DNA from: Candidatus Omnitrophota bacterium
GTDB lineage: Bacteria > Omnitrophota > Gorgyraeia > Zapsychrales > Zapsychraceae
Direction of reading: 5' to 3'
Length of the DNA: 64,000 bases
NCBI GenBank assembly: GCA_020632495.1
Contig: JACKFL010000005.1
Coordinates: forward strand, 1,860,001-1,924,000
Below the pieces are notes generated by a model. It was not told the origin of the DNA, searched no databases, and saw nothing but the letters and a program-made list of their open reading frames with translations. The position numbers and the translations under genes were made by a program. Shown here in pieces: positions 8,800 to 17,720 of this stretch (the stretch's first letter is position 1; the number at the start of each line of letters is the position of its first letter).

Positions 8800-8827
8800 T
8801 TGACAGCGCTTTCTTATAGTGTATACT
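8800..8827 (+). promoter_or_regulatory. promoter of the giant exported protein gene
   Basis: Perfect TTGACA (8800-8805), 16-nt spacer and TATACT (8822-8827). The -10 lies inside an imperfect palindrome TATAGTGTATACTATA (8815-8830, 6-bp arms), which could be an operator. The leader would be about 150 nt. Upstream, between the groESL terminator and this promoter, a weak stem (GTTTGG 8754-8759 with CCAAAC 8770-8775) is the only other structure seen. Confidence 0.75.
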
Positions 8828-8909
8828 ATACATAATTCAATTCTAGTAGCATTCCCCAATCACACCGTTTCACGTAACCAACTTTAGTCAGCTCAGAAAA
8901 TCCATGGAG

Positions 8910-8932
8910 ATTCTGTCTTCGACGGAATTTTT
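8910..8932 (+). promoter_or_regulatory. possible transcription attenuator in leader of the giant gene
   Basis: ATTCTGTC (8910-8917) pairs with GACGGAAT (8921-8928; one G-U pair) around a TTC loop and is followed by T residues to 8932, which is the layout of an intrinsic terminator placed 50 nt before the start codon and 80 nt after the promoter. AATC (8899-8902) can instead pair with GATT (8909-8912), giving an alternative fold that would break the terminator stem. No known riboswitch is recognised. Confidence 0.4.
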
Positions 8933-8982
8933 GTGTTTATTATTCAACACTTGTGAATGCTATTCATCAGAGGGGAATGAGT

Positions 8983-11900
8983 ATGAAGATCGCTGCCTTT
9001 AAACGAAGCTTTACCTGCCAAATGACAAGCTTTATTGTCTTGTCGGTGTTTCTAACCACCTCGGTTGTGCCGCCCGCCGCCGCACAATCGGTCTCCGGGT
9101 CGGTGCTTGACCTGCCCGTTCCGGGGACGCTCGTTGAACCCACGGACCGATTCAATCCGGCCATAATCAAGGGGATCACGATCCATCCGGATGATCCGCT
9201 GCAAATGAGCTTTTTGGTGGACCAGGGCGAAACCGCTATGGCAGAAGCGGAATTTCGTACCGAATCCAACCGTATGATCAAGTACTTCCTGGCCGCGCTG
9301 ACCGTTCCCGAGAACGAGTTGTGGGTCAACCTCTCCCCATACGAAGAAAATAGAATTGTCGGAAATCACCTCGGCGTGACTGAAATGGGCCGCGATCTGC
9401 TGGCCCAGGATTATCTCCTCAAACAACTGACATCATCGATGATGTACCCGGAAGGGACGACCGGACAGGAATTTTGGTCCCGGGTGCATAAACTCGCCTA
9501 TGAGCGTTTCGGCACCACGGAAGTGCCGATGAATACCTTTAATAAAATCTGGATCGTTCCCGAAAAAGCGGTCATTTATGAGCATGCCAATCGGGCCGTC
9601 ATCGTTGAAAGCAAACTGAAAGTGATGCTCGAAGAGGACTATTTGGCGCTGGAGAATCACCGGGCGTTCGATAAGCACGGACAGACCGTCGCCGAAGCGG
9701 ACGTCGTCACGGGTGCCGCCGCCGATGTGGTGCGGGAGGTGTTGATCCCCGAAATCGAACGGGAAATTAATCACGGCCGGACTTTCAGCCAGCTGCGCCA
9801 AGTGTATCATGCGGTGATCCTTGCCGATTGGTATAAGGAGAATCTAAAGGAAAGTTTGATGGGCAAGGCCTATGTCGGGCAGAACAAGACGGCCGGGATC
9901 GAAACCGCCGACCGTCGGGTCAATCAGAAGATTTATGAGCAGTATGTCGAGTCTTTCAAGAAAGGCGTTTACAACTATATAAAGGAAGACGTCGATCCGG
10001 TCACCGGTGACAGTATCCCGCGTCATTATTTTTCGGGCGGGGCAGATTTTACCGACAACGCGGTGATCGTGGAAGAGGGATTGACCGCCACCCAGGTGCA
10101 GACCCTGGATTTGGCGGATGTCCGTGAAGTGGATGTGGCCTTCAACTTTGCCCGTCCGGATGCGGCGTTGATTGCCGAAGACCTGGATAAAAAACGTGGT
10201 GTTATCCGTTTGGGAGATACCGACGCCACGGAAGGTTTGTTTTTTAATGTCAAACGCTGGGTCAACCGCGCAGCGGAAAAAGGCAGGGTTTCGACGTTCA
10301 ATCCGGTGCCCAATATTAAAAGTTTGTTAAGCAAGACGCGGGTGATGGAGGTGCTGGATGCGGCGGGCGTAGACGCTGATAAACTTTACGATATGGTCGA
10401 CGGAGTAACCTTTTTGGCTGTCGACGACATTAAAAATGGATCGCCGGTGATATTGTTGCGTAATGCCGCCAGTTACCGGGTCGCCAGCTCCAATGTGGGT
10501 GAAAACAGTGTTTCTGTTGGCGCGGGATTGGTGAACCAGTTGATGGATTCCGACCAAGAAAACATGTTGGATTATTTGCTGATTCGGGAGTTGGTCGGAT
10601 TATACAAAGCGGCCGAAATTAATGCGGATGAATCTATTGAAGATGTTGACGCAGCCCTCGCGCAGGCCGAGGCTCAGGCCGAGGAAGTGGAACAAAAGCT
10701 GGTGGGTGATCAACTCGCTGAGCTGATCCAGGCATCGGTCGACAACTTTTTAGATGACTATTATGAAAAGTTGCTGACTCAGAATGTGGTTTGGGACTAC
10801 GAGTCGTCAGTACTTGATGAAGTCCGCGGCAAGGAGTTGGTCGGAGGAAAGACATTCCAGCAAGGACTTTATTGGTCACAGGATCCGGAAGGGAATCTGC
10901 GCAGCTTCGGGGGAACGACGACGGCTTCAACGAAGTTCCTGAAGGCGCACGCCGATTTGATTCCGCGGATAAATGCCATTTTGGATGACCTGGATGTGGC
11001 CAATGATCAAGGGCGGGTCAAGGCGGAGCGCGACATCCGCGCCCTTATTGTGAGTTACGATATCCCTGAAGACATTGCCCGCGACGTCGCCGAAGCCTAC
11101 CGCAAACAGGTGGAGATCACCGGTCAGGAATTGGTCGCGGTCCGCAGTTCCGGAAAGGCGGAAGATGCCTCGATCGTATTTAAGGTTTTGACTGACGTGG
11201 TGGTCGGATCTAATGCCGGACAGCATGACAGTTATTTGGGCGAAGCCGGTGAAGCCGATGTTGTCCGCCGCTGGCGTGATGACGTTTCCTCTCTTTATAC
11301 AGAACAGGTCTTGAAATATCGTGACACGCTGATGGTTATTACCGCCATGGATGATATTTTGTCGCGTAAAAAGAAATCTGACCAAATCATCGAAAAGCTG
11401 AGTGCCTCCAAGAACCGGGATGATCTGCTGGTGGCGGAAGCCCTGCGGGACAAAAATTTCAACATTATCACCTCAGTCAAGTTGAGAGAGGCCCTGCGCC
11501 GTAACGGATTTGTCGAGATGGTCGATGTTGTAGAGGCCCGCCGATCCTTTTACTTTGACGTAGAGAATATCGCGATGGGGGTTACGATCATGCCGATGGC
11601 GGACGTTGTGACTTCCTTTGTTATCATGGGACACGACATCGGCAGCAACTGGACCGGTTTTACGTTCCAAAATGTGCCCGAAGCGGAATATTTGAACAAG
11701 GGCCGTGTTGCGACGATGACCTTCACATGGCGACTGGGCGAGTCTATTGTCCAGGGGGTAACAACACCGGATACCTTCCTGGTGCATATCGTTCCCGGAG
11801 AGAACGGGGAAGAGGCCCAGGTCAACATTCTCAGCAAACAGTTGGGTACTAAGACCGTACAGGCCATATATGCTGTGGAGGCCTTCCGGGCCTTGGGTAT

Positions 11901-14900
11901 GACCGAATCGGATCTGGCGCCGTACCTGCGGTTGGCGGAAGGGGAAGAGATTTCCGGTTCGTTGTTTAAGGCCAAGGCCGGGGCGTCTGTTGAGGACATT
12001 CAAGCGACGATCCAAAGGCTTGTCAAATTGAAAGTAGATGCCACCGCCGCTGAGATTACCGATGAGGATCTCAATCTTTTCGATTTGGACAAGGATCAGC
12101 TCAAGCTCTTGGTTCACCTAGTTAAAGAAAAGAGTGAAGATCCGGAAATCAAAACGATGTTCACGGACGTTCCTGAGTTTATGCGTGAGATTTATTCGGT
12201 GACCGACAGTCAAGTTATCGACGTGGCCCGGGAATACATGAAGAAGGCCGAAGGCTACGGTCATCTGGTTGATATGGAAGGTGGAATCGGTCTGAATTTG
12301 GGGCGTCCCAATACGCCGATCACGGTGCAACGCCGCTCTTCGAATGTCCTGGCGGACGTTAAGGAGCCGGATTTGATTCGCATCAGCTACACTTATGTCA
12401 AAGAAAAGGACCTGAAGGAAGCCAAGGGTGGCGACGAGGTGGTCGTCAATGATCAAGGCGAAGCCACCGAGTTGCGCAAAGGGCAACTGGTCGCCCAAGG
12501 GATTCCGACCCGTAACAGCTTTACCGGTGTCATATACAGGGTAGATGAATCCAAGGAACTCACCGACCAATTTGAGGAAATCAAGGCCTTGGCTGCCAGC
12601 GGTAAAAAGATAATCATCCGGACCCGCGAGACGACTCCGGATTACAATGCGGTCCTGCAGACGAAGAACGTCTACGGTGTTATTGCCGACGTCGGCGGGG
12701 CGACTTCGCATGCGGCCGTCATGTCGCGTGAGTTGGGTATCGCAACGGTAGTCGGGATCCAAACCTTCGTAAATAAACTGGAGGGAGAGCTGGGTCCCGA
12801 AGAAGCCCGCAGAATTATCGATTACATCAATACATCCGGAAACGTGGTTACGGTGGACGCGAACGCCAACGAAAAGACCGGGTACGGAATGGTCTACGCC
12901 GGTGAATTGCCGATCAGCGAACGCAATATCGAGATCCAGCTGGATCGTCTGCCGGAAATTTATACGAAAATCGGTTACATCATGGGTATGCCGCATCCGA
13001 TGCTGCAAATGTCCAAAATCGCCCGTTATAACGGGTTCTCGGGGGTTGCCTTGATGCGTGGCGAGTTCGCCTATGCAGAGGAAAACGTTAATCCGCGCTT
13101 CGGACGGGCCTATGATAATCTGCTTGTTCTGGACTATTTGCGCGCCCAGGAAAATCCGGCGTACCGTGACGAACTCAGCGATGAGGAGCGTACGGCGCTT
13201 GTCCGGTTTGAGAAACATTTCGGTGCGCGGAACAAACTTCGTGAACAGGGCGTGATCGTGGCGGCCGATGATACGGAGTCCAAGATCGAAAATTATTCAG
13301 AGGCAGGCTCCGAGGCATTCTTGAAGAGTCTGGGCCGGTTCGAAAGGCGAGACGTTGATCTGATTCGCAGCCACACCGATGACATCGCGGCAGCGACCCG
13401 TCAGATGATCGGTTATATGTCCTACAATGACTTTTTTGAAGCAGTGCACGGCGGTGCGATTTCAACAATGGCCGCGGCCAATAATCAGGATGTGAATGCG
13501 GTTCTCTACCGCAGCATCGATTTCAAGAAAAACGAGGCGGCCGAATTGATCGGTTCACGTGTCTTTGATCCGGAACCCGAAGTCTCTACGATGATCGGTG
13601 AACGCGGCGCGCGCTGGTTGCTGCAACCGGAGAATGAAATTATCCTGCGTGAAGAAATTAAGATGTTGTTGCGTCAGGTGGCCAAGGGATACCGGAATAT
13701 CGGATTCTTTTTCCCGTTTGTTTCCACGCCGAATGAGCTAAACCGGCTCACGGAAATTCTGAATGAAGAAGAGCGTCAAATGAGTGAATCCTTGGGTAAG
13801 CCGGTCTTCCTGCGCGAAGTCGGCCAGATGACAGAATTGCCCAGCAACGTCATCCAGGCGGATGAGTTTATTGCCGTCCTGAAAAAACATGAGGCCGAAC
13901 AACTGTCCTGGTTCCAGGGGCGCTTCGGCGAGGATGTGGCCTTCAAACGTAAAAGTTTCTTGTCGTTCGGAACAAATGACCTTACTCAGCTGACATTGGG
14001 TGCGGACCGTGATAATCCGATGATGGCGTACCTCTTTAACGAGGCCCATCCATTTGTTACCGATTCGATCCGTCACGTGGCCGCCGCGGCCGTGGACGCA
14101 TCGACGAAATGTGGTCTGTGTGGCCAGGCATTAGTCAATCTGGTCAATATCAATCCCGAAGCGGCGGAGGCTATCCTGATGATCCTGGGTCAGACTGGAG
14201 GATACGCCGGGACCGACTACCTGGGAACGGTGGCTGCTGTCATTCGCTCGGCCAGCGCCACACTCAAGCATGGCGTGGTCGTTGCGGACGAAGGCGAAGA
14301 TCTCGAGCAGGAGGCCTTGGTTCAAGGCTTCCATTCATCGCTTGATCGGGGTGCCGCTACCCGGCCCCTGTATCTAGTCAAGAGCGCGGCGGATCTCGAC
14401 GCCTCCTACGTGGGTGACTATGTGGCACTGATGAACGGGATCGATGTCGAAATTGAGATCAAGGAGGAAGAGGGGAAGCCGACCGACTATACTATCGTGG
14501 ATGAATCTTTACGAGAGAAGTTCAGTCGTCTGGGTGCGGTGATCGTCCCCGAGGTGGAGGGATTTGTCGGCCGGGCCGATTTGCTCAACGCGTTGCGGCA
14601 ACTGGGTATTCCGGTAATTCAAACACTTATCCGCAATGTACGAAAGATTGGAGAAACCCTTGAACAAGGGCAGCGTGTCACCATCGACTTCAATCGTCAG
14701 ATCGTATATCGCGGTGAAAAGGAAACACGTGTCAATGTCCCGGAATTGGTCAGCAGCCTGGCCATTTCCGAAGAAGCGGTCAGTACGCCCACGATCGGGT
14801 TCGAAAGCACCTTCAGTGTTTCTAAGTTCTACAAAGCAAAGGGAGCGCACCCGTTAACCTATGTCACCTCCACGACGCAATCCCGCGGCGAACTCAGGTC

Positions 14901-17514
14901 CGCTCTGAAGAAGGCGATTCTTGAGGCCGTCGGAACGGATAAGTCCAAGTCACTCGTGTACGAAACGCTGGATCTCGATACGCATGACTTGGTCCGTCTG
15001 CGCGGACATGAAAAGTTTCTGGATGAGGCCGAGGTAAATCCGGCGCTCGGTTTTGCCGGAGTGGATGCCTTGGTCAAAGACGCGCAGTGGCGGAATTTGC
15101 TGAAGCTGGAAATGGAAGTCGTGGCCGGGTTGATTGCCGATGGCTATGATATATCCGTGCAATTTAACAGCGCCAAGGTTCCGGAAAGTGTGGAACAGGC
15201 CATCGCCATTGCGTTAGAGGCGGGTATTCCTCAAGGAACTTCCTTCGGGATCAATACAGCCTGGCCGGGAAATTATCTCGCCCTTGGGCAATACATCAGT
15301 CATGGTCTCGACTTTGTGACCTTGAATGAGCGTCGATTGGCTCAGGGTTACCTGTCGGCCGATCTTTATAAGAATCCGAGTGTCATGCGTTTTTACAAGG
15401 CCGACAAGGTTCTTCCCAGTCTTAAAAGGCCGGTGGCGATGATCACCCGGGCGGTTGCCGAAGCGGGTATCGCGCTGCGTAAAATCGGATTTGATGAGGA
15501 TGCAGCGGTTTTGGCGGAGGGACAGTCTGTGCCGTCGCCGACGAAGGTCATTTATACGCTGCTGGAAACGGTCGGTGAGGAAGACGGAGATACCATTGTC
15601 GAAATCTTCGAGCCGCTGGATGTCAAATATTCGTTCGACCGCACCGCTCTGGAAGCCAACCGTGAGCTGATTCAAAATGTAGGGGAAATTCTCTTCGAGG
15701 CGGCCCTGCGCAGCGGCCGTGTCTGGCGCCATTCCATCGGGATTCCGTACCGCGTATTGGTCGGCCTGCAGGAATATGATCTGGATGAAGATGATGTGCT
15801 CTTTATTCTCGCGGCGGGACATGCCTTGGGGTTGTGGATTCTGGGCCCGAATGAAAGTGAAGGACGTTACTCGCGTGATCAGGTGGCCGCCATGTACCGA
15901 TTGGACCGCGGCGCCACCTATCCGGTCGTCAAGTTTCGGCCGGGGACAGAACTGGCCGCGCACTTTATGGCCGATGCAGCCATGTCCGCGGAAGTCGACA
16001 GTTTCATGGCTGTCCGTATCAAAGACCGCGCCCGTCAGGCTGTAAGTCTTGTAAACGGAGGCGATCGTGAAGCGGTAAGGGCAAGACTCGCCGAGGCATT
16101 TGAGGCTGGGGTCCAACAGTGGAGCAAAGACAAAGAGCAGGCCAAGGTCGCCCTTATCGAGGGCGTAAACACCTTCTTCATGTCCCAATATGGTATCAAG
16201 GCATTCGCGTCCGATACCGACGAAGTGGAGTTCAATAACGGGACCATCAGTTGGATGGGAATGCCGATCGCCGACAAGAAGATGTTGGGCTTCCGTATCC
16301 GAAACGTTGAGGACGACTTGATTGAGCTTATCGCATCACGTATTGAACTGCGTTTTGGCCTGGACGGCAAGGTTATGCCCGATGGAATTCGCGAAGTAAC
16401 CGAGACAGCTGTCCGGCTGGTTCAGGGTAACCAGAATCCGGCCAAGAAGTTGGCCTTTGCCCGGGAATTGGGTGAAGCCTTTAAAGAGGAAGCCCAGAAG
16501 GCGGGCACTAATTTCAGTGATTTTGCTGATGGCATCGTAAGTCGGATGAATACGCTACGGCCAGGCATGCTGATCTTCGAGCCAGGCAAGGTCGTGCCAC
16601 GACTTTATGGTAGTCGATTGGTGACATGGTTGAACCGGGTAATCGCAATTAAAACCGACAGGGGATTCGAGATTCTTGAGGATGAGTTGGTATTTTTTGC
16701 TGAGTCCCTGACCGGTTTCTTGAATGCGCGTTATACCCAGGCTGATGAGTTTCTATCAACCGAAACCCAGATTATCAACGGGATTCTTGCGCAACCGCAA
16801 TTTATTCAGTTGAAGGATGACCATACCCAACTTGTAAAGTTGTCCATGGCGGCGGCTATGACCAACGGGCTGGAGCCGAAACCGGAAAATCCAAATGCCG
16901 TCTTCGCGTGGGGTCGGCTGACCGGCGCTTTAATTGGTGAGGACTTCCCCGTGTCACAGAAGTTAAATATTCTGGAGGACATCTATATCGAAGTATTAAG
17001 TCGTAATCCGCGGATTGATCCGGTCCAATTTGTGCTGGGTCTCGCTACCAAAGGCGTTGGCGAAAAGGGGCCGGATGTTTTCCATCAAATATACCGGCGA
17101 TTGCAAGGCTACCTTAAATTGTTGCGTTCTGGAGAGTTAAATGGGACCGATGACGTCAACAAGGTAATTGCAGCCGTGGAGCGCGTTATCGCCGATGAAG
17201 CGGTCATCGCCGAGGCCGGCAAAGAGGTCGGGGGTATCGACCTTGATCCCAATCTCTTTGAACTGCAACGAAAAGGAAGTGGAAGCCTGGTCTTCCCGAA
17301 ATATAACGGAGCCGTCGAGCGGCTTAATCTTAACGGCTTTGTGCCGGTGATCATCAACGTGACCCCGGTGCCGAGCCTGCCCATGCTTTTGGGGATGATT
17401 GAAAATGCTGAAGATGAATCGAATGGCATCAGTTACGATTCCCTGGATCCGTTGGACCGCAACGCTAAGTCTTTATCGGATCAGACAGATCAGCTTAGTT
17501 TGCTTGCAAACTAA
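8983..17514 (+). CDS. giant exported PEP-synthase-like multidomain protein
   Basis: 2843 residues from ATG 8983, chosen because AGGGG lies 7 nt upstream and a signal peptide follows at once; upstream in-frame starts at 8953 and 8977 are possible. Residues 1-34 are a Sec signal (cut after PPAAA). Residues about 45-370 form a module I associate with Omnitrophota giant proteins (TEMGRDLLAQDYLLKQ, NTFNKIWIVP, YFSGG). Then follow a PPDK/PEP-synthase ATP-grasp region (VRSSGKAED, 720-728), a phosphohistidine swivel with GGATSHAAV (His1243), and a TIM barrel with SFGTND (1661-1666) and CGLCGQ (Cys1713). A second swivel/barrel-like region (about 1880-2130; IDFNRQIVYRG, NPALGFAGV, GINTAWPGN) has no SHAA or CGxCG. 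The C-terminus has GIDLDPN (2751) and VPVIINVTPVPSLP. Catalytic residues survive, yet the protein appears exported, where ATP and PEP are scarce; actual activity is unknown. Confidence 0.9.
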   Translation: MKIAAFKRSFTCQMTSFIVLSVFLTTSVVPPAAAQSVSGSVLDLPVPGTLVEPTDRFNPAIIKGITIHPDDPLQMSFLVDQGETAMAEAEFRTESNRMIKYFLAALTVPENELWVNLSPYEENRIVGNHLGVTEMGRDLLAQDYLLKQLTSSMMYPEGTTGQEFWSRVHKLAYERFGTTEVPMNTFNKIWIVPEKAVIYEHANRAVIVESKLKVMLEEDYLALENHRAFDKHGQTVAEADVVTGAAADVVREVLIPEIEREINHGRTFSQLRQVYHAVILADWYKENLKESLMGKAYVGQNKTAGIETADRRVNQKIYEQYVESFKKGVYNYIKEDVDPVTGDSIPRHYFSGGADFTDNAVIVEEGLTATQVQTLDLADVREVDVAFNFARPDAALIAEDLDKKRGVIRLGDTDATEGLFFNVKRWVNRAAEKGRVSTFNPVPNIKSLLSKTRVMEVLDAAGVDADKLYDMVDGVTFLAVDDIKNGSPVILLRNAASYRVASSNVGENSVSVGAGLVNQLMDSDQENMLDYLLIRELVGLYKAAEINADESIEDVDAALAQAEAQAEEVEQKLVGDQLAELIQASVDNFLDDYYEKLLTQNVVWDYESSVLDEVRGKELVGGKTFQQGLYWSQDPEGNLRSFGGTTTASTKFLKAHADLIPRINAILDDLDVANDQGRVKAERDIRALIVSYDIPEDIARDVAEAYRKQVEITGQELVAVRSSGKAEDASIVFKVLTDVVVGSNAGQHDSYLGEAGEADVVRRWRDDVSSLYTEQVLKYRDTLMVITAMDDILSRKKKSDQIIEKLSASKNRDDLLVAEALRDKNFNIITSVKLREALRRNGFVEMVDVVEARRSFYFDVENIAMGVTIMPMADVVTSFVIMGHDIGSNWTGFTFQNVPEAEYLNKGRVATMTFTWRLGESIVQGVTTPDTFLVHIVPGENGEEAQVNILSKQLGTKTVQAIYAVEAFRALGMTESDLAPYLRLAEGEEISGSLFKAKAGASVEDIQATIQRLVKLKVDATAAEITDEDLNLFDLDKDQLKLLVHLVKEKSEDPEIKTMFTDVPEFMREIYSVTDSQVIDVAREYMKKAEGYGHLVDMEGGIGLNLGRPNTPITVQRRSSNVLADVKEPDLIRISYTYVKEKDLKEAKGGDEVVVNDQGEATELRKGQLVAQGIPTRNSFTGVIYRVDESKELTDQFEEIKALAASGKKIIIRTRETTPDYNAVLQTKNVYGVIADVGGATSHAAVMSRELGIATVVGIQTFVNKLEGELGPEEARRIIDYINTSGNVVTVDANANEKTGYGMVYAGELPISERNIEIQLDRLPEIYTKIGYIMGMPHPMLQMSKIARYNGFSGVALMRGEFAYAEENVNPRFGRAYDNLLVLDYLRAQENPAYRDELSDEERTALVRFEKHFGARNKLREQGVIVAADDTESKIENYSEAGSEAFLKSLGRFERRDVDLIRSHTDDIAAATRQMIGYMSYNDFFEAVHGGAISTMAAANNQDVNAVLYRSIDFKKNEAAELIGSRVFDPEPEVSTMIGERGARWLLQPENEIILREEIKMLLRQVAKGYRNIGFFFPFVSTPNELNRLTEILNEEERQMSESLGKPVFLREVGQMTELPSNVIQADEFIAVLKKHEAEQLSWFQGRFGEDVAFKRKSFLSFGTNDLTQLTLGADRDNPMMAYLFNEAHPFVTDSIRHVAAAAVDASTKCGLCGQALVNLVNINPEAAEAILMILGQTGGYAGTDYLGTVAAVIRSASATLKHGVVVADEGEDLEQEALVQGFHSSLDRGAATRPLYLVKSAADLDASYVGDYVALMNGIDVEIEIKEEEGKPTDYTIVDESLREKFSRLGAVIVPEVEGFVGRADLLNALRQLGIPVIQTLIRNVRKIGETLEQGQRVTIDFNRQIVYRGEKETRVNVPELVSSLAISEEAVSTPTIGFESTFSVSKFYKAKGAHPLTYVTSTTQSRGELRSALKKAILEAVGTDKSKSLVYETLDLDTHDLVRLRGHEKFLDEAEVNPALGFAGVDALVKDAQWRNLLKLEMEVVAGLIADGYDISVQFNSAKVPESVEQAIAIALEAGIPQGTSFGINTAWPGNYLALGQYISHGLDFVTLNERRLAQGYLSADLYKNPSVMRFYKADKVLPSLKRPVAMITRAVAEAGIALRKIGFDEDAAVLAEGQSVPSPTKVIYTLLETVGEEDGDTIVEIFEPLDVKYSFDRTALEANRELIQNVGEILFEAALRSGRVWRHSIGIPYRVLVGLQEYDLDEDDVLFILAAGHALGLWILGPNESEGRYSRDQVAAMYRLDRGATYPVVKFRPGTELAAHFMADAAMSAEVDSFMAVRIKDRARQAVSLVNGGDREAVRARLAEAFEAGVQQWSKDKEQAKVALIEGVNTFFMSQYGIKAFASDTDEVEFNNGTISWMGMPIADKKMLGFRIRNVEDDLIELIASRIELRFGLDGKVMPDGIREVTETAVRLVQGNQNPAKKLAFARELGEAFKEEAQKAGTNFSDFADGIVSRMNTLRPGMLIFEPGKVVPRLYGSRLVTWLNRVIAIKTDRGFEILEDELVFFAESLTGFLNARYTQADEFLSTETQIINGILAQPQFIQLKDDHTQLVKLSMAAAMTNGLEPKPENPNAVFAWGRLTGALIGEDFPVSQKLNILEDIYIEVLSRNPRIDPVQFVLGLATKGVGEKGPDVFHQIYRRLQGYLKLLRSGELNGTDDVNKVIAAVERVIADEAVIAEAGKEVGGIDLDPNLFELQRKGSGSLVFPKYNGAVERLNLNGFVPVIINVTPVPSLPMLLGMIENAEDESNGISYDSLDPLDRNAKSLSDQTDQLSLLAN

Positions 17515-17521
17515 GCTGATC
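17488..17521 (+). terminator. 16-bp perfect hairpin spanning the giant gene's stop codon
   Basis: The 16 bases at 17488-17503 are exactly complementary to 17506-17521, leaving a TT turn; the TAA stop (17512-17514) is in the right arm. No T-run follows, so it is not a standard intrinsic terminator. It could protect the mRNA 3' end or act as a factor-assisted terminator. Confidence 0.55.
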
Positions 17522-17575
17522 TGATCAGCATCCCGCAAAAATGCCTAAGTGGATCGCGAATAACGTTTTTCTTTC

Positions 17576-17604
17576 TTGACATTTCCCGCCAGAGTGACTA
17601 TATT
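17576..17604 (+). promoter_or_regulatory. promoter of guaB3-guaA
   Basis: Perfect TTGACA (17576-17581), ideal 17-nt spacer and TATATT (17599-17604). The leader to the start codon is about 110 nt; I see no convincing terminator or known purine riboswitch in it. Confidence 0.8.
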
Positions 17605-17720
17605 ATTACTTTAATTGCATCCCAAATTCTTTTTTAGGCGTTATATCTCGGGTTTTCAGACCAAATCTTACTCAGAATCAACAACTTACGTGCATATAAA
17701 CACTCAATGAAAGGATCGTC

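Noticed and set aside
12118..13218. 366-codon minus-strand frame inside the giant gene
   Set aside because: Complement of a strongly supported coding region with PEP-synthase motifs; no start signal or domain of its own.
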